Part shown: piece by piece, positions 1 through 10,328 of the stretch
How the letters are laid out: each line of letters opens with the position of its first letter
Position numbering within the stretch: the stretch's first letter is position 1
Assembly (NCBI RefSeq): GCF_964340395.1
Contig: NC_135558.1
Location: 10,834,501 to 10,898,500 of the forward strand
DNA length: 64,000 nucleotides
Direction of reading: 5' to 3'
Origin: Glandiceps talaboti
Taxonomy: Eukaryota; Hemichordata; Enteropneusta; Spengelidae
Notes under the pieces: model-generated
Told to the model about the DNA's origin: nothing
Databases searched by the model: none
Seen by the model: the letters and a program-made list of their open reading frames with translations, nothing else
Made by a program: the position numbers and the translations under genes

Positions 1-1160
1 TAGTACTCCGTGGTTTGCAGGATTCCTAGTACTCCTTGGTTTCACATTGGTGCTACCTTATTAGTTGAATCATAAAGGATTCCTAGTACTCCTTGGTTTT
101 CACATTGGTGCTACCTTATTAGTTGAATCATAAGGGATTCCTAGTACTCCTTGGTTTTCAGGATTCCTAGTACTCCTTGGTTTCACATTGGTGCTACATT
201 ATTAGTTGAATCATAAGGGATTCCTAGTACTCCTTGGTTTCACATTGGTGCTACCTTATTAGTTGAATCATAAGGGATTCCTAGTACTCCGTGGTTTGCA
301 GGATTCCTAGTACTCCTTGGTTTTCACATTGGTGCTACCTTATTAGTTGAATCATAAGGGATTCCTAGTACTCCTTGGTTTTCACATTGGTGCTACCTTA
401 TTAGTTGAATCATAAGGGATTCCTAGTACTCCTTGGTTTTCAGGATTCCTAGTACTCCTTGGTTTCACATTGGTGCTACATTATTAGTTGAATCATAAGG
501 GATTCCTAGTACTCCTTGGTTTCACATTGGTGCTACCTTATTAGTTGAATCATAAGGGATTCCTAGTACTCCTTGGTTTTCAGGATTCCTAGTACTCCTT
601 GGTTTTCACATTGGTGCTACCTTATTAGTTGAATTATAAGGGATTCCTAGTACTCCTTGGTTTTCAGGATTCCTAGTACTCCTTGGTTTCACATTGGTGC
701 TACCTTATTAGTTGAATCATAAGGGATTCCTAGTACTCCTTGGTTTCACATTGGTGCTACCTTATTAGTTGAATCATAAGGGATTCCTAGTACTCCGTGG
801 TTTGCAGGATTCCTAGTACTCCTTGGTTTCACATTGGTGCTACCTTATTAGTTGAATCATAAAGGATTCCTAGTACTCCTTGGTTTTCACATTGGTGCTA
901 CCTTATTAGTTGAATCATAAGGGATTCCTAGTACTCCTTGGTTTTCAGGATTCCTAGTACTCCTTGGTTTCACATTGGTGCTACATTATTAGTTGAATCA
1001 TAAGGGATTCCTAGTACTCCTTGGTTTCACATTGGTGCTACCTTATTAGTTGAATCATAAGGGATTCCTAGTACTCCGTGGTTTGCAGGATTCCTAGTAC
1101 TCCTTGGTTTTCACATTGGTGCTACCTTATTAGTTGAATCATAAGGGATTCCTAGTATTT
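1..1160. repeat. Minisatellite array A, left of TLR-1
   Basis: Tandem array of a long unit of about 58 bp (starts GGATTCCTAGTACTCC, contains CACATTGGTGCTACC and ends TTAGTTGAATCATAAG) mixed with a short unit of about 26 bp holding only the first part. Variants (CCGTGGTTTGCA against CCTTGGTTTTCA, CTACATT against CTACCTT, CATAAAGG against CATAAGGG) recur in order. The variant pattern at 1 restarts at 788, and that at 282 restarts at 1069, so there is a higher-order period of 787 bp. The array runs off the left edge. Confidence 0.95.
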
Positions 1161-2454
1161 CTTAGTTCTGGATAAAATCTTTGTAAAGCTCTGTCAGACA
1201 ACTGTTGTCCACTACTAATATTTTATCCTAATCTGAAGTCAGCCTATAATCTAAAAACACATATATAGTTCAAGATCTGAGGGTAATTCCTAATTATTTA
1301 TGTAAATATTATTCATTTGTTGTTATATGCAAATTTAATGACAACTCATTATCAATGGAGAATATTCACAACTCTAGGATCATGCACTATAGTGTGGTTA
1401 TACAAGGTGATCTTAGACTCCTAGTGTATAATCTGAGGTGATTTAGTATTCATTTATGTAAATATATTCACAAGTTTTGTATGCAAATTTAATGACAACT
1501 CATTATCAATGAAAAGTATTCATTGATCTCTGATTATACACTGTATATGCCAACAGAAAGGTACATCAACAAAGTTTGTACAATATGTGCACTTAGTTGT
1601 CATCAACATAGATACAGCACTTTATATAAAGCCTGAAACATGTATTCCTAAAATATAGACCAATTATGAAAATTATCAATTAAAAAGCAAAAAACTGCAT
1701 CAACATGATTTAGTAGACACATGCTGTGTCATTATGAGTGTATCTACCAAATAATTATATGAAAATTATAGAAGTCATTAGTCATTAGTCATTAAATCAT
1801 TATTTATGTTTATGCGTCATCTATATTCATTTCATGTTTACTAAAATCTAATCAATTTCAGCTATTACCCCAAAGTACCAACTTGCATCAAATTTCATGT
1901 GAATTGAGCTATCTTTCTTTGAGAAATGACAGGGATAGAAAGACACACACACAAAGAAACAGACAGACAGACAGAACTAATTCATAACATTCATTCATTC
2001 ATTCATGTAAGGTAATTGAATTAGTCATAGTAAAATGTGACCATCCCCCAGCTTCACTTTCTTACATATGGCCCTCCTATAAGAAATGATTTGTAAAACC
2101 TGAATCTCTCCACCCTCATTCTGCTTTCCCTCCACTATTTGTAATTACTAAAGGCTCCCTTATGTCACTATTATATTAACTATTTGTTTATGTTCTCTGT
2201 AAATAATGGTTGGTATTAATGTTTATGACCAATTCTTTAGTTTTAAAAATTCAGAAAGCTACCTAAGATTTGAAGTTAAGAGAATTTAAACCAGTTTGAA
2301 AGTCTTTAGTTACCTTTACACATACATGTACATGTATGCACCAGGAAGTAAAAAAAGGGAAGTTCAAACAGAGTTCACAGCTATTCAAATATGAAAAGGT
2401 CTTTAAGCACTTCTTAAGAGCCATTGTTACACGTATTCAGTATAAAAACACTCA
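1161..2454. repeat. Dispersed element / duplicated 5' flank of TLR-1
   Basis: Non-coding AT-rich sequence continuing directly from the minisatellite. It holds an (AC)n and a (GACA)n microsatellite near 1942-1975 and short internal similarities (CAAATTTAATGACAACTCAT occurs twice). Related sequence lies at 7308-8627, 8785-10140, 14446-15800 and, more diverged, at 27150-27520. This makes it a dispersed element that was amplified together with the TLR cluster. I see no coding capacity. Confidence 0.75.
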
Positions 2455-2631
2455 TTTATGTCATCATTTCAAAGGAAGTTACTGGAGTACAGCTCTGGTC
2501 AGTTCAGTATACACAGTAGAGTTAAAACTGTAGACTACGCAAGTAAGGAATACAAGATCTTGGAGATTGCTTTTTTAGGCAGCCTATGGTGTGCTTTTTT
2601 GATGCCATATACATGTAAGTGACTTGACAAG
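2455..2631 (+). promoter_or_regulatory. Conserved promoter-proximal block of TLR-1
   Basis: About 170 bp before the ATG is conserved in all four TLR units. It has a TATGTCATCA motif (CRE/AP-1-like; TGATGTCA in the other copies), then AAAGGAAGTTACTGGAGTAC with an ETS-like GGAAGT core, then a CAGTTCAGTATACAC tract and an AAGTAAGGAATACAAGATCT tract. An in-frame TGA nine bases upstream of the ATG fixes the start of TLR-1. The promoter role is inferred from conservation and position. No TATA box was assigned with confidence. Confidence 0.5.
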
Positions 2632-5409
2632 ATGTGGATAATCTATAAGTTACATGTTGTACTCCTGTTGGGGATCCTACTCCTGACTGTTGATATTCCT
2701 GTGGTCTGCTCAACTGCAACATGTAAGGTGTATGACCAGTCATATGTTGACTGTAGTGAGAGAGAATTGGATAGCATCCCTGACAATTTACCATCATTTG
2801 CTACAGGTCTTGATTTATATGGTAACAAGATCACATCTTTACCACCTGGCAGTTTAGCAAGTTTAAAACAACTGGAGTATCTTGGACTTGAAAACAACAA
2901 TATAGAAACTCTCCATTCTGGCTGTCTACAAGGACTTCATCAACTGAAAGTACTAATCATGGCATACAATTCGATTTCCCATATTGAAGCACACACTTTC
3001 AGAGATGTCCCTAAACTAGAAATTCTTGACATGTCTGTCAACTATGACCTCAGAGGAATTCCAGATTTTGTGCTCACTCCCCTGAAAAACTTGGTTACAC
3101 TTGACCTGAGTCAAACTGGAATTGAAATTTTGTCATCTACATCCTTGCAAGGACTTGTTAATTTGCAAGAATTAGATCTCAGAGGAAGTTCAATAACTGA
3201 AGTGGCAGATGATACATTTAAAGACCTGAAGAAATTAAGAATATTAGATTTGAGGTATAACAAATTTGTTTGTTTTCCAGATCAATCACTCAAACCTTTG
3301 AGAAATGTTGAAATAATTCATTTTTCAGGCATGGGCATAACATTTGACAGTAATTGTGGGGACATTGATCTGAGAAACTTTCAAAAACTAGAAGTAGTTT
3401 CTCTTGATATTAACAACATCAAAGATTCAAATATACAGAGTATAACATTTGGGGATATCCCACTGCAGAAGTTGGATTTATCAAGCAACAATTTGAAATG
3501 TCCAATTAATGGTACATTTAATGCAGTTAGAGCTACAAAGCTGGACCTAACAAATAATGCCATCAATGGTGAATGTCTGGAGAAGTTACTGTATGACCTT
3601 GAACATTCTGATATCAAATTTCTGTATTTGGGGAACACAATACCAGAATTAGCAGTAAGTATCACAAGCACTACTTTCAAAGGTTTGAGAACATCAAAGT
3701 TAGAAGAACTGTTGATAAATAATATGTATGTTGAAGAAACCAACTTGTCTACTGGAGTTTTCCAATGGATGCCATATCTGAAAACTTTGGAATTAAATTC
3801 CAATCAACAATTTAAACTTCCAAGTAGAATATTCAATGGATTACAAAATTTGAAAAGTTTGAAACTACAGAGTAACGACTTTGATGACATTGCACATGGA
3901 GTTTTCAATGATTTGACATCACTGACAACACTGCAAATACAGGGAAATACCTTCAACAGTTTGTATACAATGAACAACATTTTAGAAAATTTACAGAATC
4001 TCACTACTTTACGATACCTGTATCTAAATTACAACAACATACAAGGTGAAAGTATTTCATATTCTTTAAGTCACATGACTTCGTTGATAGAGTTGGATAT
4101 GTCCCACAATTCAAATATATATTTGTATCCTCGAACCTTAGGTTTGGAAAAACTTCCAAATCTCCAAGCACTATCAATAGATATTTCTCCTGTGGCAGAA
4201 TATACCACAAATCCATCACTTAAAGTGTTTTTTTTAACAAGCATAGGACATGCAAGTTATCTTTCAAAAGGTTTTACAATTTTTCTTGAAAAAAAAACAA
4301 ATCTACAAACTCTAACTATTGAGAATGTATACTTAGATACCATTCCAAACAATTCAGTCCCTTCTTTAGAATCATTAACACTTAAGGATGTCTATTTTAA
4401 AAACCCAGCTGATCTTTTTGAGTTCATTAATATATTCCCCAATATGAAAGATTTGTCTCTGACTGGTGTACAAGGTCTAACAAATAAATTTATGGTGGAC
4501 TTGCTGCCAACATTTTCTCATTTAGAAACACTGACAATTACGAATACAAAAATCAGTGAAATTAATACACAAGCACTGAGAAATTTACATAATTTGACGA
4601 ATTTTGCTTTTGAGGATAATCACTTAGACTGCTCCAAATGCAAGATGGAGGAATTTGTAGAATGGATGAAAACTGACAGAAAAGTCTATGTTGAACCATC
4701 TATTATCAAGTGTGTAGAGCCGTACAATATGAATGGAAATTCTGTCTTAACTTTGACCTTTGGATGGGAATGTAATCTAGCATTTATGATTTCAGTACCT
4801 GTTACTTGTATTTTTGCCTTTTCAGCAATTTGTATAGGGCTTTGTGTTCATTTTCGTTGGTATATACGCTATGGTTGTTTCCTCATCAAACTAAAACGTG
4901 GTGGTTATCAACTCCAAGTCAATGATGAGGAGCAGCCATTGAATATCAGATATGATGCATTTGTTTGTTACAATGAAAATGACAGAGATTGGGTCATGCA
5001 GCAATTACTTCCTCATTTGGAAAATATTGATCCACCTAGTTTCAAACTCTGTTTGCATGAACGTGATTTTATGCCAGGTATCGATATTTTTGACAACATT
5101 CTTGAAAGTATAGAGACTAGTCACAAAACTATGTTGATACTGTCACCTGGATTTGCACAAAGTGAGTGGTGTTATTTTGAGATGAGAATGGCTCAAGATC
5201 ATTTATTTCGAGAGAGGAGAAATCTCCTCCTCCTTGTGTTGTTACATGAAATTCCTGATAATGACATGCCCCGAATTTTACGAAAGATGTTATTGACCCA
5301 GAAATATATCAAATGGACTGACAATGAAGTTGGTCAGAGACTTTTCTGGGAGAAATTAAAAGTTGTTTTAAGATCTGACAACAGAGTTAACAGAGTGGCA
5401 AATATTTGA
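2632..5409 (+). CDS. Toll-like receptor TLR-1 (intronless, single-cysteine-cluster type)
   Basis: Single-exon ORF of 925 residues for a type I membrane pattern-recognition receptor. Residues 1-27 are a hydrophobic signal peptide. Residues about 28-660 are tandem leucine-rich repeats with typical LxxLxLxxN cores. Residues 663-714 form one C-terminal cysteine cluster (DCSKC ... KC ... EC). A TM helix is at about 716-741, followed by a basic stop-transfer stretch. The TIR domain runs from 774 to about 915, with box 1 YDAFVCY, a BB loop RDFMPG at 811-816 keeping the proline that families need for adaptor binding, and a C-terminal FW box. An in-frame stop just upstream fixes the start. The ligand cannot be told from sequence. 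The adaptor is presumably MyD88-like, from knowledge of the family. It is the first of four tandem paralogues. Confidence 0.96.
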   Translation: MWIIYKLHVVLLLGILLLTVDIPVVCSTATCKVYDQSYVDCSERELDSIPDNLPSFATGLDLYGNKITSLPPGSLASLKQLEYLGLENNNIETLHSGCLQGLHQLKVLIMAYNSISHIEAHTFRDVPKLEILDMSVNYDLRGIPDFVLTPLKNLVTLDLSQTGIEILSSTSLQGLVNLQELDLRGSSITEVADDTFKDLKKLRILDLRYNKFVCFPDQSLKPLRNVEIIHFSGMGITFDSNCGDIDLRNFQKLEVVSLDINNIKDSNIQSITFGDIPLQKLDLSSNNLKCPINGTFNAVRATKLDLTNNAINGECLEKLLYDLEHSDIKFLYLGNTIPELAVSITSTTFKGLRTSKLEELLINNMYVEETNLSTGVFQWMPYLKTLELNSNQQFKLPSRIFNGLQNLKSLKLQSNDFDDIAHGVFNDLTSLTTLQIQGNTFNSLYTMNNILENLQNLTTLRYLYLNYNNIQGESISYSLSHMTSLIELDMSHNSNIYLYPRTLGLEKLPNLQALSIDISPVAEYTTNPSLKVFFLTSIGHASYLSKGFTIFLEKKTNLQTLTIENVYLDTIPNNSVPSLESLTLKDVYFKNPADLFEFINIFPNMKDLSLTGVQGLTNKFMVDLLPTFSHLETLTITNTKISEINTQALRNLHNLTNFAFEDNHLDCSKCKMEEFVEWMKTDRKVYVEPSIIKCVEPYNMNGNSVLTLTFGWECNLAFMISVPVTCIFAFSAICIGLCVHFRWYIRYGCFLIKLKRGGYQLQVNDEEQPLNIRYDAFVCYNENDRDWVMQQLLPHLENIDPPSFKLCLHERDFMPGIDIFDNILESIETSHKTMLILSPGFAQSEWCYFEMRMAQDHLFRERRNLLLLVLLHEIPDNDMPRILRKMLLTQKYIKWTDNEVGQRLFWEKLKVVLRSDNRVNRVANI

Positions 5410-6385
5410 GGTTTGGAAAGTGCCATTTTTGCCTTTTCAACATCTAGGGGTGATTTAGACAACATTTTTATGCAAGTCTTTATACTGTGTACAAGACGAA
5501 CTATGTCAGTCACCTATAATTAATTGATAACTTCACGAAAGACATTCAAGATGTCTGACTTATTTCTGCATTTAATACACTTATATTGATTACTGCTATC
5601 AACTTAAAGGAAAAGTCCAGCCAGGTTTTTTCTACCTTCAGTACGCTTGTATTGATTACTGCTATCAACTTACAAATATATGAGCAACTCATATATGATT
5701 TGGGTGATAAAATAATACCTTGGTAAATTTTTCAATTTTGAAACTTGTAAGGAAGCCCTACTGCACTAAACATTTGGTCAACTTCAACCATCTTGTGGAT
5801 TTCCTGCAAGGGTTTATGGGAGACATGTAGATGACATCATATATACCCCAGTTTCATTGGCTTGATATTCTCCATGTATTTGTGAAAGTTATTTGAAATA
5901 TTCACATTTTGTTTTTGTTCAGTACCTTCCATGTTTCTGTAGACTGAGTTGAGACACTTTAAAAATGTTTTCTGATTGATTGTATTTTATTGTAATATCA
6001 CTGCAGCACAAATATCGAATTAATTTTTAAGAACTTGAAAAAATCATCAGTAATTTAGTTGAATTCATTGGATGGACTATTACAAGTATTAATATGTATT
6101 GTACAAATCTTTTCACTGACACTTTTTTTAAATAGTGATTTTGGTGAAAATAATTCGGCAGCGATTTGGTCAAATTTGATAATAAATAATTTGATAATGG
6201 AACACAGTGTCACCTATTGTTTGTCTCCTTTGTGTCAGGTTTGAATGAAATCATGATTGCATGTTAGAGGGTATGGCTGTAGAACCTTTGTAATAGCTCC
6301 CTTCCTGATGTATATCATGTGTAGATATTGATATATCAGCACAAAATGTCAATTATTGACATTCATCCACAACTTAAATGCCAGG
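5410..6385 (+). repeat. Conserved 3' flank of TLR-1
   Basis: About 1 kb starting right at the stop codon (GAGGTTTGGAAAGTGCC) is repeated with few differences after TLR-2 (13125-14105), TLR-3 (18686-19480) and TLR-4 (24922-25690). It includes an internal direct repeat, the phrase TTGATTACTGCTATCAA occurring twice about 70 bp apart. It probably contains the 3' UTR and was duplicated with the gene. Short ORFs here are not conserved genes. Confidence 0.8.
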
Positions 6386-7307
6386 GATACAATCCTTGGT
6401 TTCACATTGGTGCTACCTTATATTAGATGAATCACAAGGGATTCCTAGTACTCCTTGGTTTTCACATTGGTGCTACCTTATTAATTGAATCATAAGGGAT
6501 TCCTAGTACTCCTTGGTTTTCAGGATTCCTAGTACTCCTTGGTTTCACATTGGTGCTACCTTATTAGTTGAATCATAAGAGATTCCTAGTACTCCTTGGT
6601 TTTCACATTGGGTGCTACCTTATTTAATTGAATCATAAGGGATTCCTAGTACTCCTTGGTTTTCACATTGGTGCTACCTTATTAGTTGAATCATAAGGGA
6701 TTCCTAGTACTCCTTAGTTTTCACATTGGTGCTACCTTATTAGTTGAATCATAAGGGATTCCTAGCACTCCTTGGTTTTCACATTGGTGCTACCTTATTA
6801 ATTGAATCATAAGGGATTCCTAGTACTCCTTGGTTTTCACATTGGTGCTACCTTATTAGTTGAATCATAAGGGATTCCTAGTACTCCTTGGTTTTCAGGA
6901 TTCCTAGTACTCCTTGGTTTCACATTGGTGCTACCTTATTAGTTGAATCATAAGGGATTCCTAGTACTCCTTGGTTTCACATTGGTGCTACCTTATTAGT
7001 TGAATCATAAGGGATTCCTAGTACTCCGTGGTTTGCAGGATTCCTAGTACTCCTTGGTTTCACATTGGTGCTACCTTATTAGTTGAATCATAAAGGATTC
7101 CTAGTACTCCTTGGTTTTCACATTGGTGCTACCTTATTAGTTGAATCATAAGGGATTCCTAGTACTCCTTGGTTTTCAGGATTCCTAGTACTCCTTGGTT
7201 TCACATTGGTGCTACATTATTAGTTGAATCATAAGGGATTCCTAGTACTCCTTGGTTTCACATTGGTGCTACCTTATTAGTTGAATCATAAGGGATTCCT
7301 AGTATTT
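6386..7307. repeat. Minisatellite array B, between TLR-1 and TLR-2
   Basis: Same 58/26-bp units as array A, with more variation at its left end (TAATTGAATC, CTAGCACTCC). From 7019 to about 7300 the variant order copies the first 285 bp of the window. The array then breaks into the same flank (CTTAGTTCTGGATAAAATC) as array A does at 1161. Confidence 0.95.
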
Positions 7308-8627
7308 CTTAGTTCTGGATAAAATCTTTGTAAAGCTCTGTCAGACAACTGTTGTCCACTACTAATATTTTATCCTAATCTGAAGTCAGCCTATAATCTA
7401 AAAACACATATATAGTTCAAGATCTGAGGGTAATTCCTAATTATTTATGTAAATATTATTCATTTGTTGTTATATGCAAATTTAATGACAACTCATTATC
7501 AATGGAGAATATTCACAACTCTAGGATCATGCACTATAGTGTGGTTATACAAGGTGATCTTAGACTCCTAGTGTATAATCTGAGGTGATTTAGTATTCAT
7601 TTATGTAAATATATTCACAAGTTTTGTATGCAAATTTAATGACAACTCATTATCAATGAAAAGTATTCATTGATCTCTGATTATACACTGTATATGCCAA
7701 CAGAAAGGTACATCAACAAAGTTTGTACAATATGTGCACTTAGTTGTCATCAACATAGATACAGCACTTTATATAAAGCCTGAAACATGTATTCCTAAAA
7801 TATAGACCAATTATGAAAATTATCAATTAAAAAGCAAAAAACTGCATCAACATGATTTAGTAGACACATGCTGTGTCATTATGAGTGTATCTACCAAATA
7901 ATTATATGAAAATTATAGAAGTCATTAGTCATTAGTCATTAAATCATTATTTATGTTTATGCGTCATCTATATTCATTTCATGTTTACTAAAATCTAATC
8001 AATTTCAGCTATTACCCCAAAGTACCAACTTGCATCAAATTTCATGTGAATTGAGCTATCTTTCTTTGAGAAATGACAGGGATAGAAAGACACACACACA
8101 AAGAAACAGACAGACAGACAGAACTAATTCATAACATTCATTCATTCATTCATGTAAGGTAATTGAATTAGTCATAGTAAAATGTGACCATCCCCCAGCT
8201 TCACTTTCTTACATATGGCCCTCCTATAAGAAATGATTTGTAAAACCTGAATCTCTCCACCCTCATTCTGCTTTCCCTCCACTATTTGTAATTACTAAAG
8301 GCTCCCTTATGTCACTATTATATTAACTATTTGTTTATGTTCTCTGTAAATAATGGTTGGTATTAATGTTTATGACCAATTCTTTAGTTTTAAAAATTCA
8401 GAAAGCTACCTAAGATTTGAAGTTAAGAGAATTTAAACCAGTTTGAAAGTCTTTAGTTACCTTTACACATACATGTACATGTATGCACCAGGAAGTAAAA
8501 AAAGGGAAGTTCAAACAGAGTTCACAGCTATTCAAATATGAAAAGGTCTTTAAGCACTTCTTAAGAGCCATTGTTACACGTATTCAGTATAAAAACACTC
8601 ATTTATGTCATCATTTCAAAGGAAGTT
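7308..8627. repeat. Second copy of the TLR-1 upstream flank, without a gene
   Basis: Matches 1161-2480 at a constant offset of 6147 bp with no indel and no substitution that I found by eye, including microsatellites. Homology stops at 8627, inside the promoter-proximal block (AAAGGAAGTT), and no TLR follows. Confidence 0.9.
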
Positions 8628-8647
8628 ATGATGCATTTGTTTGTTAC
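8626..8647 (+). pseudogene. 22-bp stray fragment of TLR TIR-box-1 coding sequence
   Basis: TATGATGCATTTGTTTGTTA, the bases that encode YDAFVCY in every TLR of this cluster (for example at 4951), lies exactly at the junction between the orphan upstream flank and a new minisatellite block. It is far too short to code. Chance is unlikely for a match of this length. It is either a repair-template scar or a chimeric assembly join. Confidence 0.7.
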
Positions 8648-8784
8648 ATTGGTGCTACCTTATTAGTTGAATCATAAGGGATTCCTAGTACTCCTTGGTT
8701 TTCAGGATTCCTAGTACTCCTTGGTTTTCACATTGGTGCTACCTTATTAGTTGAATCATAAGGGATTCCTAGTATTCCTTTGTT
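8648..8784. repeat. Short minisatellite block
   Basis: About two long units and one short unit of the 58/26-bp minisatellite, starting in mid-unit (TTGGTGCTACC) at the scar and leading into TCCTTTGTTCTGGATCAATT of the next dispersed-element copy. Confidence 0.9.
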
Positions 8785-9635
8785 CTGGATCAATTTTTTC
8801 TATAGCTCTGTCAGTCAATTGTTTTCTACTACTAATGTTTTACCCTAATCTGAAGCCAGTCTTCAACAACACATAATGTAGTTCAAGATCTGAGGGTAAT
8901 TAGTAATTATTCATTTTCATTTTATTCATTTGTTGTTATATGCAAATGTAATGATAACTCATTATCAGTGGAGAATATTCACAAACCTAGGATCATGTAC
9001 TATAGTATGGTTTAATATGCAAGGAGATCTGTAGACACCTACATGTAGTGTACAATCAAAGGTGATTAGCATTCATTTATGCAAATTATATTCACAAGTT
9101 TTGATACTGTGTGCAAATTTAATGATAACAGCTCATTATCAATGAAAAGTATTTATTTATTAAATTATTTATTTATATATAAGTATTCATTGATCTCTCT
9201 GATCATACACTGTATATGCCAACATATATGTACATCAACAAAGTTTGTACAATATTTGCTCTTTGTAATCTATATAGATATAACATTTTATAAAGGTTGA
9301 ACCTTGCATTCCTAAAATATAGTCAACAAGTAATTATGCAAATTATTCCTTCAAGCAAAAAGTTACATCAACATGATTTAGAAGACACATGCTTTGTCAT
9401 CATCAATGTATCTACCAAATAATTAATTATATGAAAATTACAGAATTCATTAACATATTGCCTAATTACTGTAAATCATTATTTATGTAAATGTATTATC
9501 TATATTCATTTCATGTTTACTATAAAAATCTAATCAGTTTCAGCTATTACCCCAAAGTACCAACTTGCACCAAATTTCATTTGAATTGATATCGCTTTGA
9601 GGAAATGACATAGAAAGACACACATACACCAACAC

Positions 9636-9676
<41 letters not shown>

Positions 9677-10154
9677 GAACATTTCAAAATATTCCTTCAT
9701 AACAGATAATCAGTCTTAGTAAAATGTGACCATCCCCTGATTTCATTTTCTTAAATGTGGCCCTTTGCTAAAAAATAATTTGTAACACCTAACCCCCCCC
9801 CCCCCTCCCATTCTGACTTACCTCCACCATTTTGGAAATACTGAAGTCTCTTGTACCACTAGTATTATATTTAAACTGTTTGTTTATGATATCTGTACAT
9901 GATTGTTGATAGTATGACTTTGATTTGATATAAACAATTCAAAAAGCAGCCTAAATTTTGAAGTTAACAAAGTTTAATATCATTGTTTTTAGTTATCCTA
10001 CACATAAACAAACCATCGTACCCCAGGAAGTAAAAGATACATGTATACCAACCGGAAGTAAAGAAAATGAAAGTTCAAAAAGGGTTCACATATTAATATG
10101 AAAAGCTATGTGAGTGTCATTGATACAATTAGTCAGATTGTGTAAACACCCATC
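8785..10154. repeat. Dispersed-element copy upstream of TLR-2
   Basis: Diverged relative of 1161-2454 and closer to 14446-15800. Contains ATTTATTT/TATATA-rich sequence near 9150-9185, a (GACA)n tract at about 9640-9676 and a poly-C run near 9790-9803. No coding region is supported. Confidence 0.75.
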
Positions 10155-10328
10155 CCAATGATGTCAATGTTTCACAAAGGAAGTTACTGGAATACAGTTC
10201 TGCTCAGTTCAGTATACACGTAGTTCAGTTAAAACTGTGGACTACAGAAGTAAGGAATACAAGATCTGGGAGATTTCTTTTCACACAGCCTGTGTTCGCT
10301 TTTGATGCCAAACAACCAATGTGACAAG
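10155..10328 (+). promoter_or_regulatory. Conserved promoter-proximal block of TLR-2
   Basis: Contains CAATGATGTCAATG, then CACAAAGGAAGTTACTGGAA and the CAGTTCAGTATACAC and AAGTAAGGAATACAAGATCT tracts shared with the other three TLR units. The promoter or 5' UTR role is inferred. Confidence 0.5.

Noticed and set aside
1-1160. CRISPR-like array
   Set aside because: Units are head-to-tail without unique spacers, and the sequence is plainly eukaryotic.
2336-2533. 65-codon ORF upstream of TLR-1 (repeated at 8483)
   Set aside because: Lies in the duplicated promoter-proximal flank; its copy in other units is not open, and it has no signal, domain or codon bias.
10302-10328. N-terminal extension of TLR-2 (also in TLR-3 and TLR-4)
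   Set aside because: Opens with TTG or a weak upstream ATG, adds only polar residues before the signal peptide and is blocked by an in-frame stop in TLR-1.
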